From the NCBI RefSeq assembly GCF_037975245.1, contig NC_092579.1, positions 9,667,001-9,731,000 of the forward strand: a stretch of DNA of 64,000 bases, given 5' to 3'. The position numbers and the translations under genes were made by a program. Positions 1 through 14,900 of this stretch are shown here, one piece after another. This DNA is from Apostichopus japonicus. Taxonomy: Eukaryota; Echinodermata; Holothuroidea; Aspidochirotida; Stichopodidae. Position 1 is the stretch's first letter. Each line of letters begins with the position of its first letter. The notes under the pieces are model-generated. The model was not told the origin of the DNA. It was given only the letters and a program-made list of their open reading frames with translations, and did not search any database.

Positions 1-260
1 TGTATGGACTGAGATAATAGGCGGATTAATTAATACTTACAGCTCCCCGTGTAGGCACTTGCTGTAAAAGATCGGCAAAAGACGTCATCACCCGGGGTTC
101 GAACCACGGAATCAAAAGAGAGTCTCGATCATCAGCTCGTACAGTGCGCCGAGCCATCGCGCCACTGTATGGACTGAGATATTAGGCGGATTAACTAATA
201 CTTACAGCTCCCCGTGTAGGCACTTGCTGTAAAAGATCGGCAAAAGACGTCATCACTCGG

Positions 261-321
261 GGTTCGAACCACGGATGCAAAAGAGAGTCTCGATCATCAG
301 CTCGTACAGTGCGCCGAGCCA
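261..321 (-). promoter_or_regulatory. tRNA-like A-box and B-box pair in a representative monomer
   Basis: On the minus strand of the monomer at 166-330, TGGCTCGGCGC (321-311) resembles the RNA polymerase III A box, with one poor position. GGTTCGAACCC (270-260) matches the B box closely. Their starts are 51 bp apart, within the range seen in tRNA genes. GCTC/GAGC could form a D-arm and GATG/CATC an anticodon-like stem. A TTTT run between the boxes could terminate polymerase III, and the acceptor and T stems are poor, so this is tRNA-derived sequence rather than a working tRNA. The same boxes recur in nearly every monomer. Confidence 0.45.
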
Positions 322-3300
322 TCGCGCCACTGTATGGACTGAGATATTAGGCGGATTAATTAATACTTACAGCTCCCCGTGTAGGCACTCGGCAAAAGAC
401 GTCATCACCCGGGGTTCGAACCACGGATGCAAAAGAGAGTCTCGATCATCAGCTCGTACAGTGCGCCGAGCCATCGCGCCACTGTATGGACTGAGATATT
501 AGGCGGATTAACTAATACTTACAGCTCCCCGTGTAGGCACTTGCTGTAAAAGATCGGCAAAAGACGTCATCACCCGGGGTTCGAACCACGGATGCAAAAG
601 AGAGTCTCGATCATCAGCTCGTACAGTGCGCCGAGCCATCGCGCCACTGTATGGACTGCGATATTAGGTGGATTAACTAATACTTACAGCTCCCCGTGTA
701 GGCACTTGCTGTAAAAGATCGGCAAAAGACGTCATCACCCGGGGTTCGAACCACGGATGCAAAAGAGAGTCTCGATCATCAGCTCGTACAGTGCGCCGAG
801 CCATCGCGCCACTGTATGGACTGAGATATTAGGCGGATTAATTAATACTTACAGCTCCCCGTGTAGGCACTTGCTGTAAAAGATCGGCAAAAGACGTCAT
901 CACCCGGGGTTCGAACCACGGATGCAAAAGAGAGTCTCGATCATCAGCTCGTACAGTGCGCCGAGCCATCGCGCCACTGTATGGACTGAGATATTAGGCG
1001 GATTAACTAAAACTTACAGCTCCCCGTGTAGGCACTTGCTGTAAAAGATCGGCAAAAGACGTCATCACCCGGGGTTCGAACCACGGATGCAAAAGAGAGT
1101 CTCGATCATCAGCTCGTACAGTGCGCCGAGCCATCGCGCCACTGTATGGACTGAGATATTAGGCGGATTAACTAATACTTACAGCTCCCCGTGTAGGCAC
1201 TTGCTGTAAAAGATCGGCAAAAGACGTCATCACCCGGGGTTCGAACCACGGATGCAAAAGAGAGTCTCGATCATCAGCTCGTACAGTGCGCCGAGCCATC
1301 GCGCCACTGTATGGACTGAGATATTAGGTGGATTAACTAATACTTACAGCTCCCCGTGTAGGCACTCGGCAAAAGACGTCATCACCCGGGGTTCGAACCA
1401 CGGATGCAAAAAAGAGTCTCGATCATCAGCTCGTACAGTGCGCCGAGCCATCGCGCCACTGTATGGACTGAGATATTAGGCGGATTAACTAATACTTACA
1501 GCTCCCCGTGTAGGCACTTGCTGTAAAAGATCGGCAAAAGACGTCATCACCCGGGGTTCGAACCACGGATGCAAAAGAGAGTCTCGATCATCAGCTCGTA
1601 CAGTGCGCCGAGCCATCGCGCCACTGTATGGACTGAGATATTAGGCGGATTAACTAATACTTACAGCTCCCCGTGTAGGCACTTGCTGTAAAAGATCGGC
1701 AAAAGACGTCATCACCCGGGGTTCGAACCACGGATGCAAAAGAGAGTCTCGATCATCAGCTCGTACAGTGCGCCGAGCCATCGCGCCACTGTATGGACTG
1801 AGATATTAGGCGGATTAACTAATACTTACAGCTCCCCGTGTAGGCACTTGCTGTAAAAGATCGGCAAAAGACGTCATCACCCGGGGTTCGAACCACGGAT
1901 GCAAAAGAGAGTCTCGATCATCAGCTCGTACAGTGCGCCGAGCCATCGCGCCACTGTATCTACTGAGATATTAGGCGGATTAACTAATACTTACAGCTCC
2001 CCGTGTAGGCACTTGCTGTAAAAGATCGGCAAAAGACGTCATCACCCGGGGTTCGAACCACGGATGCAAAAGAGAGTCTCGATCATCAGCTCGTACAGTG
2101 CGCCGAGCCATCGCGCCACTGTATGGACTGAGATATTAGGTGGATTATCTAATACTTACAGCTCCCCGTGTAGGCACTCGGCAAAAGACGTCATCACCCG
2201 GGGTTCGAACCACGGATGCAAAAGAGAGTCTCGATCATCAGCTCGTACAGTGCGCCGAGCCATCGCGCCACTGTATGGACTGAGATATTAGGCGGATTAA
2301 CTAATACTTACAGCTCCCCGTGTAGGCACTTGCTGTAAAAGATCGGCAAAAGACGTCATCACCCGGGGTTCGAACCACGGATGCAAAAGAGAGTCTCGAT
2401 CATCAGCTCGTACAGTGCGCCGAGCCATCGCGCCACTGTATGGACTGAGATATTAGGCGGATTAACTAATACTTACAGCTCCCCGTGTAGGCACTTGCTG
2501 TAAAAGATCGGCAAAAGACGTCATCACCCGGGGTTCGAACCACGGATGCAAAAGAGAGTCTCGATCATCAGCTCGTACAGTGCGCCGAGCCATCGCGCCA
2601 CTGTATGGACTGAGATATTAGGCGGATTAATTAATACTTACAGCTCCCCGTGTAGGCACTTGCTGTAAAAGATCGGCAAAAGACGTCATCACCCGGGGTT
2701 CGAACCACGGATGCAAAAGAGAGTCTCGATCATCAGCTCGTACAGTGCGCCGAGCCATCGCGCCACTGTATGGACTGAGATATTAGGCGGATTAACTAAT
2801 ACTTACAGCTCCCCGTGTAGACACTTGCTGTAAAAGATCGGCAAAAGACGTCATCACCCGGGGTTCGAACCACGGATGCAAAAGAGAGTCTCGATCATCA
2901 GCTCGTACAGTGCGCCGAGCCATCGCGCCACTGCATGGACTGAGATATTAGGCGGATTAACTAATACTTACAGCTCCCCGTGTAGGCACTTGCTGTAAAA
3001 GGTCGGCAAAAGACGTCATCACCCGGGGTTCGAACCACGGATGCAAAAGAGAGTCTCGATCATCAGCTCGTACAGTGCGCCGAGCCATCGCGCCACTGTA
3101 TGGACTGAGATATTAGGCGGATTAACTAATACTTACAGCTCCCCGTGTAGGCACTTGCTGTAAAAGATCGGCAAAAGACGTCATCACCCGGGCTTCGAAC
3201 CACGGATGCAAAAGAGAGTCTCGATCATCAGCTCGTACAGTGCGCCGAGCCATCGCGCCACTGCATGGACTGAGATATTAGGCGGATTAACTAATACTTA

Positions 3301-4899
3301 CAGCTCCCCGTGTAGGCACTTGCTGTAAAAGATCGGCAAAAGACGTCATCACCCGGGGTTCGAACCACGGATGCAAAAGAGAGTCTCGATCATCAGCTCG
3401 TACGGTGCGCCGAGCCATCGCGCCACTGTATGGACTGAGATATTAGGTGGATTAACTAATACTTACAGCTCCCCGTGTAGGCACTCGGCAAAAGACGTCA
3501 TCACCCGGGGTTCGAACCACGGATGAAAAAGAGAGTCTCGATCATCAGCTCGTACGGTGCGCCGAGCCATCGCGCCACTGCATGGACTGAGATATTAGGC
3601 GGATTAACTAATACTTACAGCTCCCCGTGTAGGCACTTGCTGTAAAAGATCGGCAAATGACGTCATCACCCGGGGTTCGAACCACGGATGCAAAAGAGAG
3701 TCTCGATCATCAGCTCGTACAGTGCGCCGAGCTATCGCGCCACTGCATGGACTGAGATATTAGGCGGATTAACTAATACTTACAGCTCCCCGTGTAGGCA
3801 CTTGCTGTAAAAGATCGGCAAAAGACGTCATCACCCTGGGTTCGAACCACGGATGCAAAAGAGAGTCTCGATCATCAGCTCGTACAGTGCGCCGAGCCAT
3901 CGCGCCACTGTATGGACTGAGATATTAGGCGGATTAACTAATACTTACAGCTCCCCGTGTAGGCACTTGCTGTAAAAGATCGGCAAAAGACGTCATCACC
4001 CGGGGTTCGAACCACGGATGCAAAAGAGAGTCTCGATCATCAGCTCGTACAGTGCGCCGAGCCATCGCGCCACTGTATGGACTGAGATATTAGGCGGATT
4101 AACTAATACTTACAGCTCCCCGTGTAGGCACTTGCTGTAAAAGATCGGCAAAAGACGTCATCACCCGGGGTTCGAACCACGGATGCAAAAGAGAGTCTCG
4201 ATCATCAGCTCGTACAGTGCGCCGAGCCATCGCGCCACTGTATGGACTGAGATATTAGGCGGATTAACTAATACTTACAGCTCCCCGTGTAGGCACTTGC
4301 TGTAAAAGATCGGCAAAAGACGTCATCACCCGGGGTTCGAACCACGGATGCAAAAGAGAGTCTCGATCATCAGCTCGTACAGTGCGCCGAGCCATCGCGC
4401 CACTGCATGGACTGAGATATTAGGCGGATTAACTAATACTTACAGCTCCCCGTGTAGGCACTTGCTGTAAAAGATCGGCAAAAGACGTCATCACCCGGGG
4501 TTCGAACCACGGATGCAAAAGAGAGTCTCCATCATCAGCTCGTACAGTGCGCCGAGCCATCGCGCCACTGCATGGACTGAGATATTAGGCGGATTAACTA
4601 ATACTGACAGCTCCCCGTGTAGGCACTTGCTGTAAAAGATCGGCAAAAGACGTCATCACCCGGGGTTCGAACCACGGATGCAAAAGAGAGTCTCGATCAT
4701 CAGCTCGTACGGTGCGCCGAGCCATCGCGCCACTGTATGGACTGAGATATTAGGTGGATTAACTAATACTTACAGCTCCCCGTGTAGGCACTCGGCAAAA
4801 GACGTCATCACCCGGGGTTCGAACCACGGATGCAAAAGAGAGTCTCGATCATCAGCTCGTACGGTGCGCCGAGCCATCGCGCCACTGCATGGACTGAGA

Positions 4900-7600
4900 T
4901 ATTAGGAGGATTAACTAATACTTACAGCTCCCCGTGTAGGCACTTGCTGTAAAAGATCGGCAAATGACGTCATCACCCGGGGTTCGAACCACGGATGCAA
5001 AAGAGAGTCTCGATCATCAGCTCGTACGGTGCGCCGAGCCATCGCGCCACTGTATGGACTGAGATATTAGGCGGATTAATTAATACTTACAGCTCCCCGT
5101 GTAGGCACTTGCTGTAAAAGATCGGCAAATGACGTCATCACCCGGGGTTCGAACCACGGATGCAAAAGAGAGTCTCGATCATCAGCTCGTACGGTGCGCC
5201 GAGCCATCGCGCCACTGCATGGACTGAGATATTAGGCGGATTAACTAATACTTACAGCTCCCCGTGTAGGCACTTGCTGTAAAAGATCGGCAAATGACGT
5301 CATCACCCGGGGTTCGAACCACGGATGCAAAAGAGAGTCTCGATCATCAGCTCGTACGGTGCGCCGAGCCATCGCGCCACTGCATGGACTGAGATATTAG
5401 GCGGATTAACTAATACTTACAGCTCCCCGTGTAGGCACTTGCTGTAAAAGATCGGCAAAAGACGTCATCACCCGGGGTTCGAACCACGGATGCAAAAGAG
5501 AGTCTCGATCATCAGCTCGTACAGTGCGCCGAGCCATCGCGCCACTGTATGGACTGAGATATTAGGCGGATTAATTAATACTTACAGCTCCCCGTGTAGG
5601 CACTTGCTGTAAAAGATCGGCAAAAGACGTCATCACCCGGGGTTCGAACCACGGATGCAAAAGAGAGTCTCGATCATCAGCTCGTACAGTGCGCCGAGCC
5701 ATCGCGCCACTGTATGGACTGAGATATTAGGCGGATTAACTAATACTTACAGCTCCCCGTGTAGGCACTTGCTGTAAAAGATCGGCAAAAGACGTCATCA
5801 CCCGGGGTTCGAACCACGGATGCAAAAGAGAGTCTCGATCATCAGCTCGTACAGTGCGCCGAGCCATCGCGCCACTGCATGGACTGAGATATTAGGCGGA
5901 TTAATTAATACTTACAGCTCCCCGTGTAGGCACTTGCTGTAAAAGATCGGCAAAAGACGTCATCACCCGGGGTTCGAACCACGGATGCAAAAGAGAGTCT
6001 CGATCATCAGCTCGTACAGTGCGCCGAGCCATCGCGCCACTGTATGGACTGAGATATTAGGCGGATTAACTAATACTTACAGCTCCCCGTGTAGGCACTT
6101 GCTGTAAAAGATCGGCAAAAGACGTCATCACCCGGGGTTCGAACCACGGATGCAAAAGAGAGTCTCGATCATCAGCTCGTACAGTGCGCCGAGCCATCGC
6201 GCCACTGTATGGACTGAGATATTACGCGGATTAATTAATACTTACAGCTCCCCGTGTAGGCACTTGCTGTAAAAGATCGGCAAAAGACGTCATCACCCGG
6301 GGTTCTAACCACGGATGCAAAAGAGAGTCTCGATCATCAGCTCGTACAGTGCGCCGAGCCATCGCGCCACTGTATGGACTGAGATATTAGGCGGATTAAC
6401 TAATACTTACAGCTCCCCGTGTAGGCACTTGCTGTAAAAGATCGGCAAAAGACGTCATCACCCGGGGTTCGAACCACGGATGCAAAAGAGAGTCTCGATC
6501 ATCAGCTCGTACAGTGCGCCGAGCCATCGCGCCACTGCATGGACTGAGATATTAGGCGGATTAACTAATACTTACAGCTCCCCGTGTAGGCACTTGCTGT
6601 AAAAGATCGGCAAAAGACGTCATCACCCTGGGTTCGAACCACGGATGCAAAAGAGAGTCTCGATCATCAGCTCGTACAGTGCGCCGAGCCATCGCGCCAC
6701 TGTATGGACTGAGATATTAGGCGGATTAACTAATACTTACAGCTCCCCGTGTAGGCACTTGCTGTAAAAGATCGGCAAAAGACGTCATCACCCGGGGTTC
6801 GAACCACGGATGCAAAAGAGAGTCTCGATCATCAGCTCGTACAGTGCGCCAAGCCATCGCGCCACTGTATGGACTGAGATATTAGGCGGATTAACTAATA
6901 CTTACAGCTCCCCGTGTAGGCACTTGCTGTAAAAGATCGGCAAAAGACGTCATCACCCGGGCTTCGAACCACGGATGCAAAAGAGAGTCTCGATCATCAG
7001 CTCGTACAGTGCGCCGAGCCATCGCGCCACTGCATGGACTGAGATATTAGGCGGATTAACTAATACTTACAGCTCCCCGTGTAGGCACTTGCTGTAAAAG
7101 ATCGGCAAAAGACGTCATCACCCGGGGTTCGAACCACGGATGCAAAAGAGAGTCTCGATCATCAGCTCGTACGGTGCGCCGAGCCATCGCGCCACTGTAT
7201 GGACTGAGATATTAGGTGGATTAACTAATACTTACAGCTCCCCGTGTAGGCACTCGGCAAAAGACGTCATCACCCGGGGTTCGAACCACGGATGCAAAAG
7301 AGAGTCTCGATCATCAGCTCGTACGGTGCGCCGAGCCATCGCGCCACTGCATGGACTGAGATATTAGGAGGATTAACTAATACTTACAGCTCCCCGTGTA
7401 GGCACTTGCTGTAAAAGATCGGCAAATGACGTCATCACCCGGGGTTCGAACCACGGATGCAAAAGAGAGTCTCGATCATCAGCTCGTACGGTGCGCCGAG
7501 CCATCGCGCCACTGTATGGACTGAGATATTAGGCGGATTAATTAATACTTACAGCTCCCCGTGTAGGCACTTGCTGTAAAAGATCGGCAAATGACGTCAT
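4900..7600. repeat. Second higher-order repeat period, 2,462 bp (15 monomers)
   Basis: The GGAGGATTAA variant near 4906 recurs near 7368, and TGACGTCA variants at 4965 and 5130 recur at 7427 and 7592. All are 2,462 bp apart, equal to 14 x 165 + 152. A further period of 2,627 bp links GGTTCTAACC at 6301 and 8928, and 1,142 bp links variants near 9150 and 10292. The array therefore holds several overlapping duplication events of different length. Confidence 0.75.
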
Positions 7601-9599
7601 CACCCGGGGTTCGAACCACGGATGCAAAAGAGAGTCTCGATCATCAGCTCGTACAGTGCGCCGAGCCATCGCGCCACTGTATGGACTGAGATATTAGGCG
7701 GATTAACTAATACTTACAGCTCCCCGTGTAGGCACTTGCTGTAAAAGATCGGCAAAAGACGTCATCACCCGGGGTTCGAACCACGGATGCAAAAGAGAGT
7801 CTCGATCATCAGCTCGTACAGTGCGCCGAGCCATCGCGCCACTGTATGGACTGAGATATTAGGCGGATTAACTAATACTTACAGCTCCCCGTGTAGGCAC
7901 TTGCTGTAAAAGATCGGCAAAAGACGTCATCACCCGGGGTTCGAACCACGGATGCAAAAGAGAGTCTCGATCATCAGCTCGTACGGTGCGCCGAGCCATC
8001 GCGCCACTGCATGGACTGAGATATTAGGCGGATTAACTAATACTTACAGCTCCCCGTGTAGGCACTTGCTGTAAAAGATCGGCAAAAGACGTCATCACCC
8101 GGGGTTCGAACCACGGATGCAAAAGAGAGTCTCGATCATCAGCTCGTACGGTGCGCCGAGCCATCGCGCCACTGTATGGACTGAGATATTAGGCGGATTA
8201 ATTAATACTTACAGCTCCCCGTGTAGGCACTTGCTGTAAAAGATCGGCAAAAGACGTCATCACCCGGGGTTCGAACCACGGATGCAAAAGAGAGTCTCGA
8301 TCATCAGCTCGTACAGTGCGCCGAGCCATCGCGCCACTGTATGGACTGAGATATTAGGCGGATTAATTAATACTTACAGCTCCCCGTGTAGGCACTTGCT
8401 GTAAAAGATCGGCAAAAGACGTCATCACCCGGGGTTCGAACCACGGATGCAAAAGAGAGTCTCGATCATCAGCTCGTACAGTGCGCCGAGCCATCGCGCC
8501 ACTGTATGGACTGAGATATTAGGCGGATTAACTAATACTTACAGCTCCCCGTGTAGGCACTTGCTGTAAAAGATCGGCAAAAGACGTCATCACCCGGGGT
8601 TCGAACCACGGATGCAAAAGAGAGTCTCGATCATCAGCTCGTACAGTGCGCCGAGCCATCGCGCCACTGTATGGACTGAGATATTAGGCGGATTAATTAA
8701 TACTTACAGCTCCCCGTGTAGGCACTTGCTGTAAAAGATCGGCAAAAGACGTCATCACCCGGGGTTCGAACCACGGATGCAAAAGAGAGTCTCGATCATC
8801 AGCTCGTACAGTGCGCCGAGCCATCGCGCCACTGTATGGACTGAGATATTAGGCGGATTAATTAATACTTACAGCTCCCCGTGTAGGCACTTGCTGTAAA
8901 AGATCGGCAAAAGACGTCATCACCCGGGGTTCTAACCACGGATGCAAAAGAGAGTCTCGATCATCAGCTCGTACAGTGCGCCGAGCCATCGCGCCACTGT
9001 ATGGACTGAGATATTAGGCGGATTAACTAATACTTACAGCTCCCCGTGTAGGCACTTGCTGTAAAAGATCGGCAAAAGACGTCATCACCCGGGGTTCGAA
9101 CCACGGATGCAAAAGAGAGTCTCGATCATCAGCTCGTACAGTGCGCCGAGCTATCGCGCCACTGCATGGACTGAGATATTAGGCGGATTAACTAATACTT
9201 ACAGCTCCCCGTGTAGGCACTTGCTGTAAAAGATCGGCAAAAGACGTCATCACCCTGGGTTCGAACCACGGATGCAAAAGAGAGTCTCGATCATCAGCTC
9301 GTACAGTGCGCCGAGCCATCGCGCCACTGTATGGACTGAGATATTAGGCGGATTAACTAATACTTACAGCTCCCCGTGTAGGCACTTGCTGTAAAAGATC
9401 GGCAAAAGACGTCATCACCCGGGGTTCGAACCACGGATGCAAAAGAGAGTCTCGATCATCAGCTCGTACAGTGCGCCGAGCCATCGCGCCACTGCATGGA
9501 CTGAGATATTAGGCGGATTAACTAATACTTACAGCTCCCCGTGTAGGCACTTGCTGTAAAAGGTCGGCAAAAGACGTCATCACCCGGGGTTCGAACCAC

Positions 9600-12500
9600 G
9601 GATGCAAAAGAGAGTCTCGATCATCAGCTCGTACAGTGCGCCAAGCCATCGCGCCACTGTATGGACTGAGATATTAGGCGGATTAACTAATACTTACAGC
9701 TCCCCGTGTAGGCACTTGCTGTAAAAGATCGGCAAAAGACGTCATCACCCGGGGTTCGAACCACGGATGCAAAAGAGAGTCTCGATCATCAGCTCGTACA
9801 GTGCGCCGAGCCATCGCGCCACTGCATGGACTGAGATATTAGGCGGATTAACTAATACTTACAGCTCCCCGTGTAGGCACTTGCTGTAAAAGATCGGCAA
9901 AAGACGTCATCACCCGGGGTTCGAACCACGGATGCAAAAGAGAGTCTCGATCATCAGCTCGTACGGTGCGCCGAGCCATCGCGCCACTGTATGGACTGAG
10001 ATATTAGGTGGATTAACTAATACTTACAGCTCCCCGTGTAGGCACTCGGCAAAAGACGTCATCACCCGGGGTTCGAACCACGGATGAAAAAGAGAGTCTC
10101 GATCATCAGCTCGTACGGTGCGCCGAGCCATCGCGCCACTGCATGGACTGAGATATTAGGCGGATTAACTAATACTTACAGCTCCCCGTGTAGGCACTTG
10201 CTGTAAAAGATCGGCAAATGACGTCATCACCCGGGGTTCGAACCACGGATGCAAAAGAGAGTCTCGATCATCAGCTCGTACAGTGCGCCGAGCTATCGCG
10301 CCACTGCATGGACTGAGATATTAGGCGGATTAACTAATACTTACAGCTCCCCGTGTAGGCACTTGCTGTAAAAGATCGGCAAAAGACGTCATCACCCTGG
10401 GTTCGAACCACGGATGCAAAAGAGAGTCTCGATCATCAGCTCGTACAGTGCGCCGAGCCATCGCGCCACTGTATGGACTGAGATATTAGGCGGATTAACT
10501 AATACTTACAGCTCCCCGTGTAGGCACTTGCTGTAAAAGATCGGCAAAAGACGTCATCACCCGGGGTTCGAACCACGGATGCAAAAGAGAGTCTCGATCA
10601 TCAGCTCGTACAGTGCGCCGAGCCATCGCGCCACTGCATGGACTGAGATATTAGGCGGATTAACTAATACTTACAGCTCCCCGTGTAGGCACTTGCTGTA
10701 AAAGGTCGGCAAAAGACGTCATCACCCGGGGTTCGAACCACGGATGCAAAAGAGAGTCTCGATCATCAGCTCGTACAGTGCGCCAAGCCATCGCGCCACT
10801 GTATGGACTGAGATATTAGGCGGATTAACTAATACTTACAGCTCCCCGTGTAGGCACTTGCTGTAAAAGATCGGCAAAAGACGTCATCACCCGGGGTTCG
10901 AACCACGGATGCAAAAGAGAGTCTCGATCATCAGCTCGTACGGTGCGCCGAGCCATCGCGCCACTGTATGGACTGAGATATTAGGTGGATTAACTAATAC
11001 TTACAGCTCCCCGTGTAGGCACTCGGCAAAAGACGTCATCACCCGGGGTTCGAACCACGGATGCAAAAGAGAGTCTCGATCATCAGCTCGTACGGTGCGC
11101 CGAGCCATCGCGCCACTGCATGGACTGAGATATTAGGCGGATTAACTAATACTTACAGCTCCCCGTGTAGGCACTTGCTGTAAAAGATCGGCAAATGACG
11201 TCATCACCCGGGGTTCGAACCACGGATGCAAAAGAGAGTCTCGATCATCAGCTCGTACGGTGCGCCGAGCCATCGCGCCACTGTATGGACTGAGATATTA
11301 GGCGGATTAATTAATACTTACAGCTCCCCGTGTAGGCACTTGCTGTAAAAGATCGGCAAATGACGTCATCACCCGGGGTTCGAACCACGGATGCAAAAGA
11401 GAGTCTCGATCATCAGCTCGTACAGTGCGCCGAGCCATCGCGCCACTGTATGGACTGAGATATTAGGCGGATTAACTAATACTTACAGCTCCCCGTGTAG
11501 GCACTTGCTGTAAAAGATCGGCAAAAGACGTCATCACCCGGGGTTCGAACCACGGATGCAAAAGAGAGTCTCGATCATCAGCTCGTACAGTGCGCCGAGC
11601 CATCGCGCCACTGTATGGACTGAGATATTAGGCGGATTAACTAATACTTACAGCTCCCCGTGTAGGCACTTGCTGTAAAAGATCGGCAAAAGACGTCATC
11701 ACCCGGGGCTCGAACCACGGATGCAAAAGAGAGTCTCGATCATCAGCTCGTACAGTGCGCCGAGCCATCGCGCCACTGTATGGACTGAGATATTAGGCGG
11801 ATTAACTAATACTTACAGCTCCCCGTGTAGGCACTTGCTGTAAAAGATCGGCAAAAGACGTCATCACCCGGGGTTCGAACCACGGATGCAAAAGAGAGTC
11901 TCGATCATCAGCTCGTACAGTGCGCCGAGCCATCGCGCCACTGTATGGACTGAGATATTAGGCGGATTAACTAATACTTACAGCTCCCCGTGTAGGCACT
12001 TGCTGTAAAAGATCGGCAAAAGACGTCATCACCCGGGGTTCGAACCACGGATGCAAAAGAGAGTCTCGATCATCAGCTCGTACAGTGCGCCGAGCCATCG
12101 CGCCACTGTATGGACTGAGATATTAGGCGGATTAACTAATACTTACAGCTCCCCGTGTAGGCACTTGCTGTAAAAGATCGGCAAAAGACGTCATCACCCG
12201 GGGTTCGAACCACGGATGCAAAAGAGAGTCTCGATCATCAGCTCGTACAGTGCGCCAAGCCATCGCGCCACTGTATGGACTGAGATATTAGGCGGATTAA
12301 CTAATACTTACAGCTCCCCGTGTAGGCACTTGCTGTAAAAGATCGGCAAAAGACGTCATCACCCGGGGTTCGAACCACGGATGCAAAAGAGAGTCTCGAT
12401 CATCAGCTCGTACAGTGCGCCGAGCCATCGCGCCACTGCATGGACTGAGATATTAGGCGGATTAACTAATACTTACAGCTCCCCGTGTAGGCACTTGCTG

Positions 12501-14900
12501 TAAAAGATCGGCAAAAGACGTCATCACCCGGGGTTCGAACCACGGATGCAAAAGAGAGTCTCGATCATCAGCTCGTACGGTGCGCCGAGCCATCGCGCCA
12601 CTGTATGGACTGAGATATTAGGTGGATTAACTAATACTTACAGCTCCCCGTGTAGGCACTCGGCAAAAGACGTCATCACCCGGGGTTCGAACCACGGATG
12701 AAAAAGAGAGTCTCGATCATCAGCTCGTACGGTGCGCCGAGCCATCGCGCCACTGCATGGACTGAGATATTAGGCGGATTAACTAATACTTACAGCTCCC
12801 CGTGTAGGCACTTGCTGTAAAAGATCGGCAAATGACGTCATCACCCGGGGTTCGAACCACGGATGCAAAAGAGAGTCTCGATCATCAGCTCGTACAGTGC
12901 GCCGAGCTATCGCGCCACTGCATGGACTGAGATATTAGGCGGATTAACTAATACTTACAGCTCCCCGTGTAGGCACTTGCTGTAAAAGATCGGCAAAAGA
13001 CGTCATCACCCTGGGTTCGAACCACGGATGCAAAAGAGAGTCTCGATCATCAGCTCGTACAGTGCGCCGAGCCATCGCGCCACTGTATGGACTGAGATAT
13101 TAGGCGGATTAACTAATACTTACAGCTCCCCGTGTAGGCACTTGCTGTAAAAGATCGGCAAAAGACGTCATCACCCGGGGTTCGAACCACGGATGCAAAA
13201 GAGAGTCTCGATCATCAGCTCGTACAGTGCGCCGAGCCATCGCGCCACTGCATGGACTGAGATATTAGGCGGATTAACTAATACTTACAGCTCCCCGTGT
13301 AGGCACTTGCTGTAAAAGGTCGGCAAAAGACGTCATCACCCGGGGTTCGAACCACGGATGCAAAAGAGAGTCTCGATCATCAGCTCGTACAGTGCGCCAA
13401 GCCATCGCGCCACTGTATGGACTGAGATATTAGGCGGATTAACTAATACTTACAGCTCCCCGTGTAGGCACTTGCTGTAAAAGATCGGCAAAAGACGTCA
13501 TCACCCGGGGTTCGAACCACGGATGCAAAAGAGAGTCTCGATCATCAGCTCGTACGGTGCGCCGAGCCATCGCGCCACTGTATGGACTGAGATATTAGGT
13601 GGATTAACTAATACTTACAGCTCCCCGTGTAGGCACTCGGCAAAAGACGTCATCACCCGGGGTTCGAACCACGGATGCAAAAGAGAGTCTCGATCATCAG
13701 CTCGTACGGTGCGCCGAGCCATCGCGCCACTGCATGGACTGAGATATTAGGCGGATTAACTAATACTTACAGCTCCCCGTGTAGGCACTTGCTGTAAAAG
13801 ATCGGCAAATGACGTCATCACCCGGGGTTCGAACCACGGATGCAAAAGAGAGTCTCGATCATCAGCTCGTACGGTGCGCCGAGCCATCGCGCCACTGTAT
13901 GGACTGAGATATTAGGCGGATTAATTAATACTTACAGCTCCCCGTGTAGGCACTTGCTGTAAAAGATCGGCAAATGACGTCATCACCCGGGGTTCGAACC
14001 ACGGATGCAAAAGAGAGTCTCGATCATCAGCTCGTACAGTGCGCCGAGCCATCGCGCCACTGTATGGACTGAGATATTAGGCGGATTAACTAATACTTAC
14101 AGCTCCCCGTGTAGGCACTTGCTGTAAAAGATCGGCAAAAGACGTCATCACCCGGGGTTCGAACCACGGATGCAAAAGAGAGTCTCGATCATCAGCTCGT
14201 ACAGTGCGCCGAGCCATCGCGCCACTGTATGGACTGAGATATTAGGCGGATTAACTAATACTTACAGCTCCCCGTGTAGGCACTTGCTGTAAAAGATCGG
14301 CAAAAGACGTCATCACCCGGGGCTCGAACCACGGATGCAAAAGAGAGTCTCGATCATCAGCTCGTACAGTGCGCCGAGCCATCGCGCCACTGTATGGACT
14401 GAGATATTAGGCGGATTAACTAATACTTACAGCTCCCCGTGTAGGCACTTGCTGTAAAAGATCGGCAAAAGACGTCATCACCCGGGGTTCGAACCACGGA
14501 TGCAAAAGAGAGTCTCGATCATCAGCTCGTACAGTGCGCCGAGCCATCGCGCCACTGTATGGACTGAGATATTAGGCGGATTAACTAATACTTACAGCTC
14601 CCCGTGTAGGCACTTGCTGTAAAAGATCGGCAAAAGACGTCATCACCCGGGGTTCGAACCACGGATGCAAAAGAGAGTCTCGATCATCAGCTCGTACAGT
14701 GCGCCGAGCCATCGCGCCACTGTATGGACTGAGATATTAGGCGGATTAACTAATACTTACAGCTCCCCGTGTAGGCACTTGCTGTAAAAGATCGGCAAAA
14801 GACGTCATCACCCGGGGTTCGAACCACGGATGCAAAAGAGAGTCTCGATCATCAGCTCGTACAGTGCGCCGAGCCATCGCGCCACTGTATGGACTGAGAT
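9600..14900. repeat. Higher-order repeat: two tandem 2,614-bp blocks of 16 monomers
   Basis: Rare monomer variants recur at exactly 2,614 bp (14 x 165 + 2 x 152). CCAAGC is at 9641 and 12255, the short units are at 10042 and 12656, and the TGACGTCA variants at 10219, 11196 and 11361 recur at 12833, 13810 and 13975. GGGCTCG near 11706 recurs near 14320. The spacing rule fails outside about 9600-14900, so these look like two adjacent copies of one block. Confidence 0.85.

Noticed and set aside
261-330. Functional tRNA genes in each monomer
   Set aside because: The A box has a poor position, acceptor and T stems do not pair, and a TTTT run lies between the boxes.
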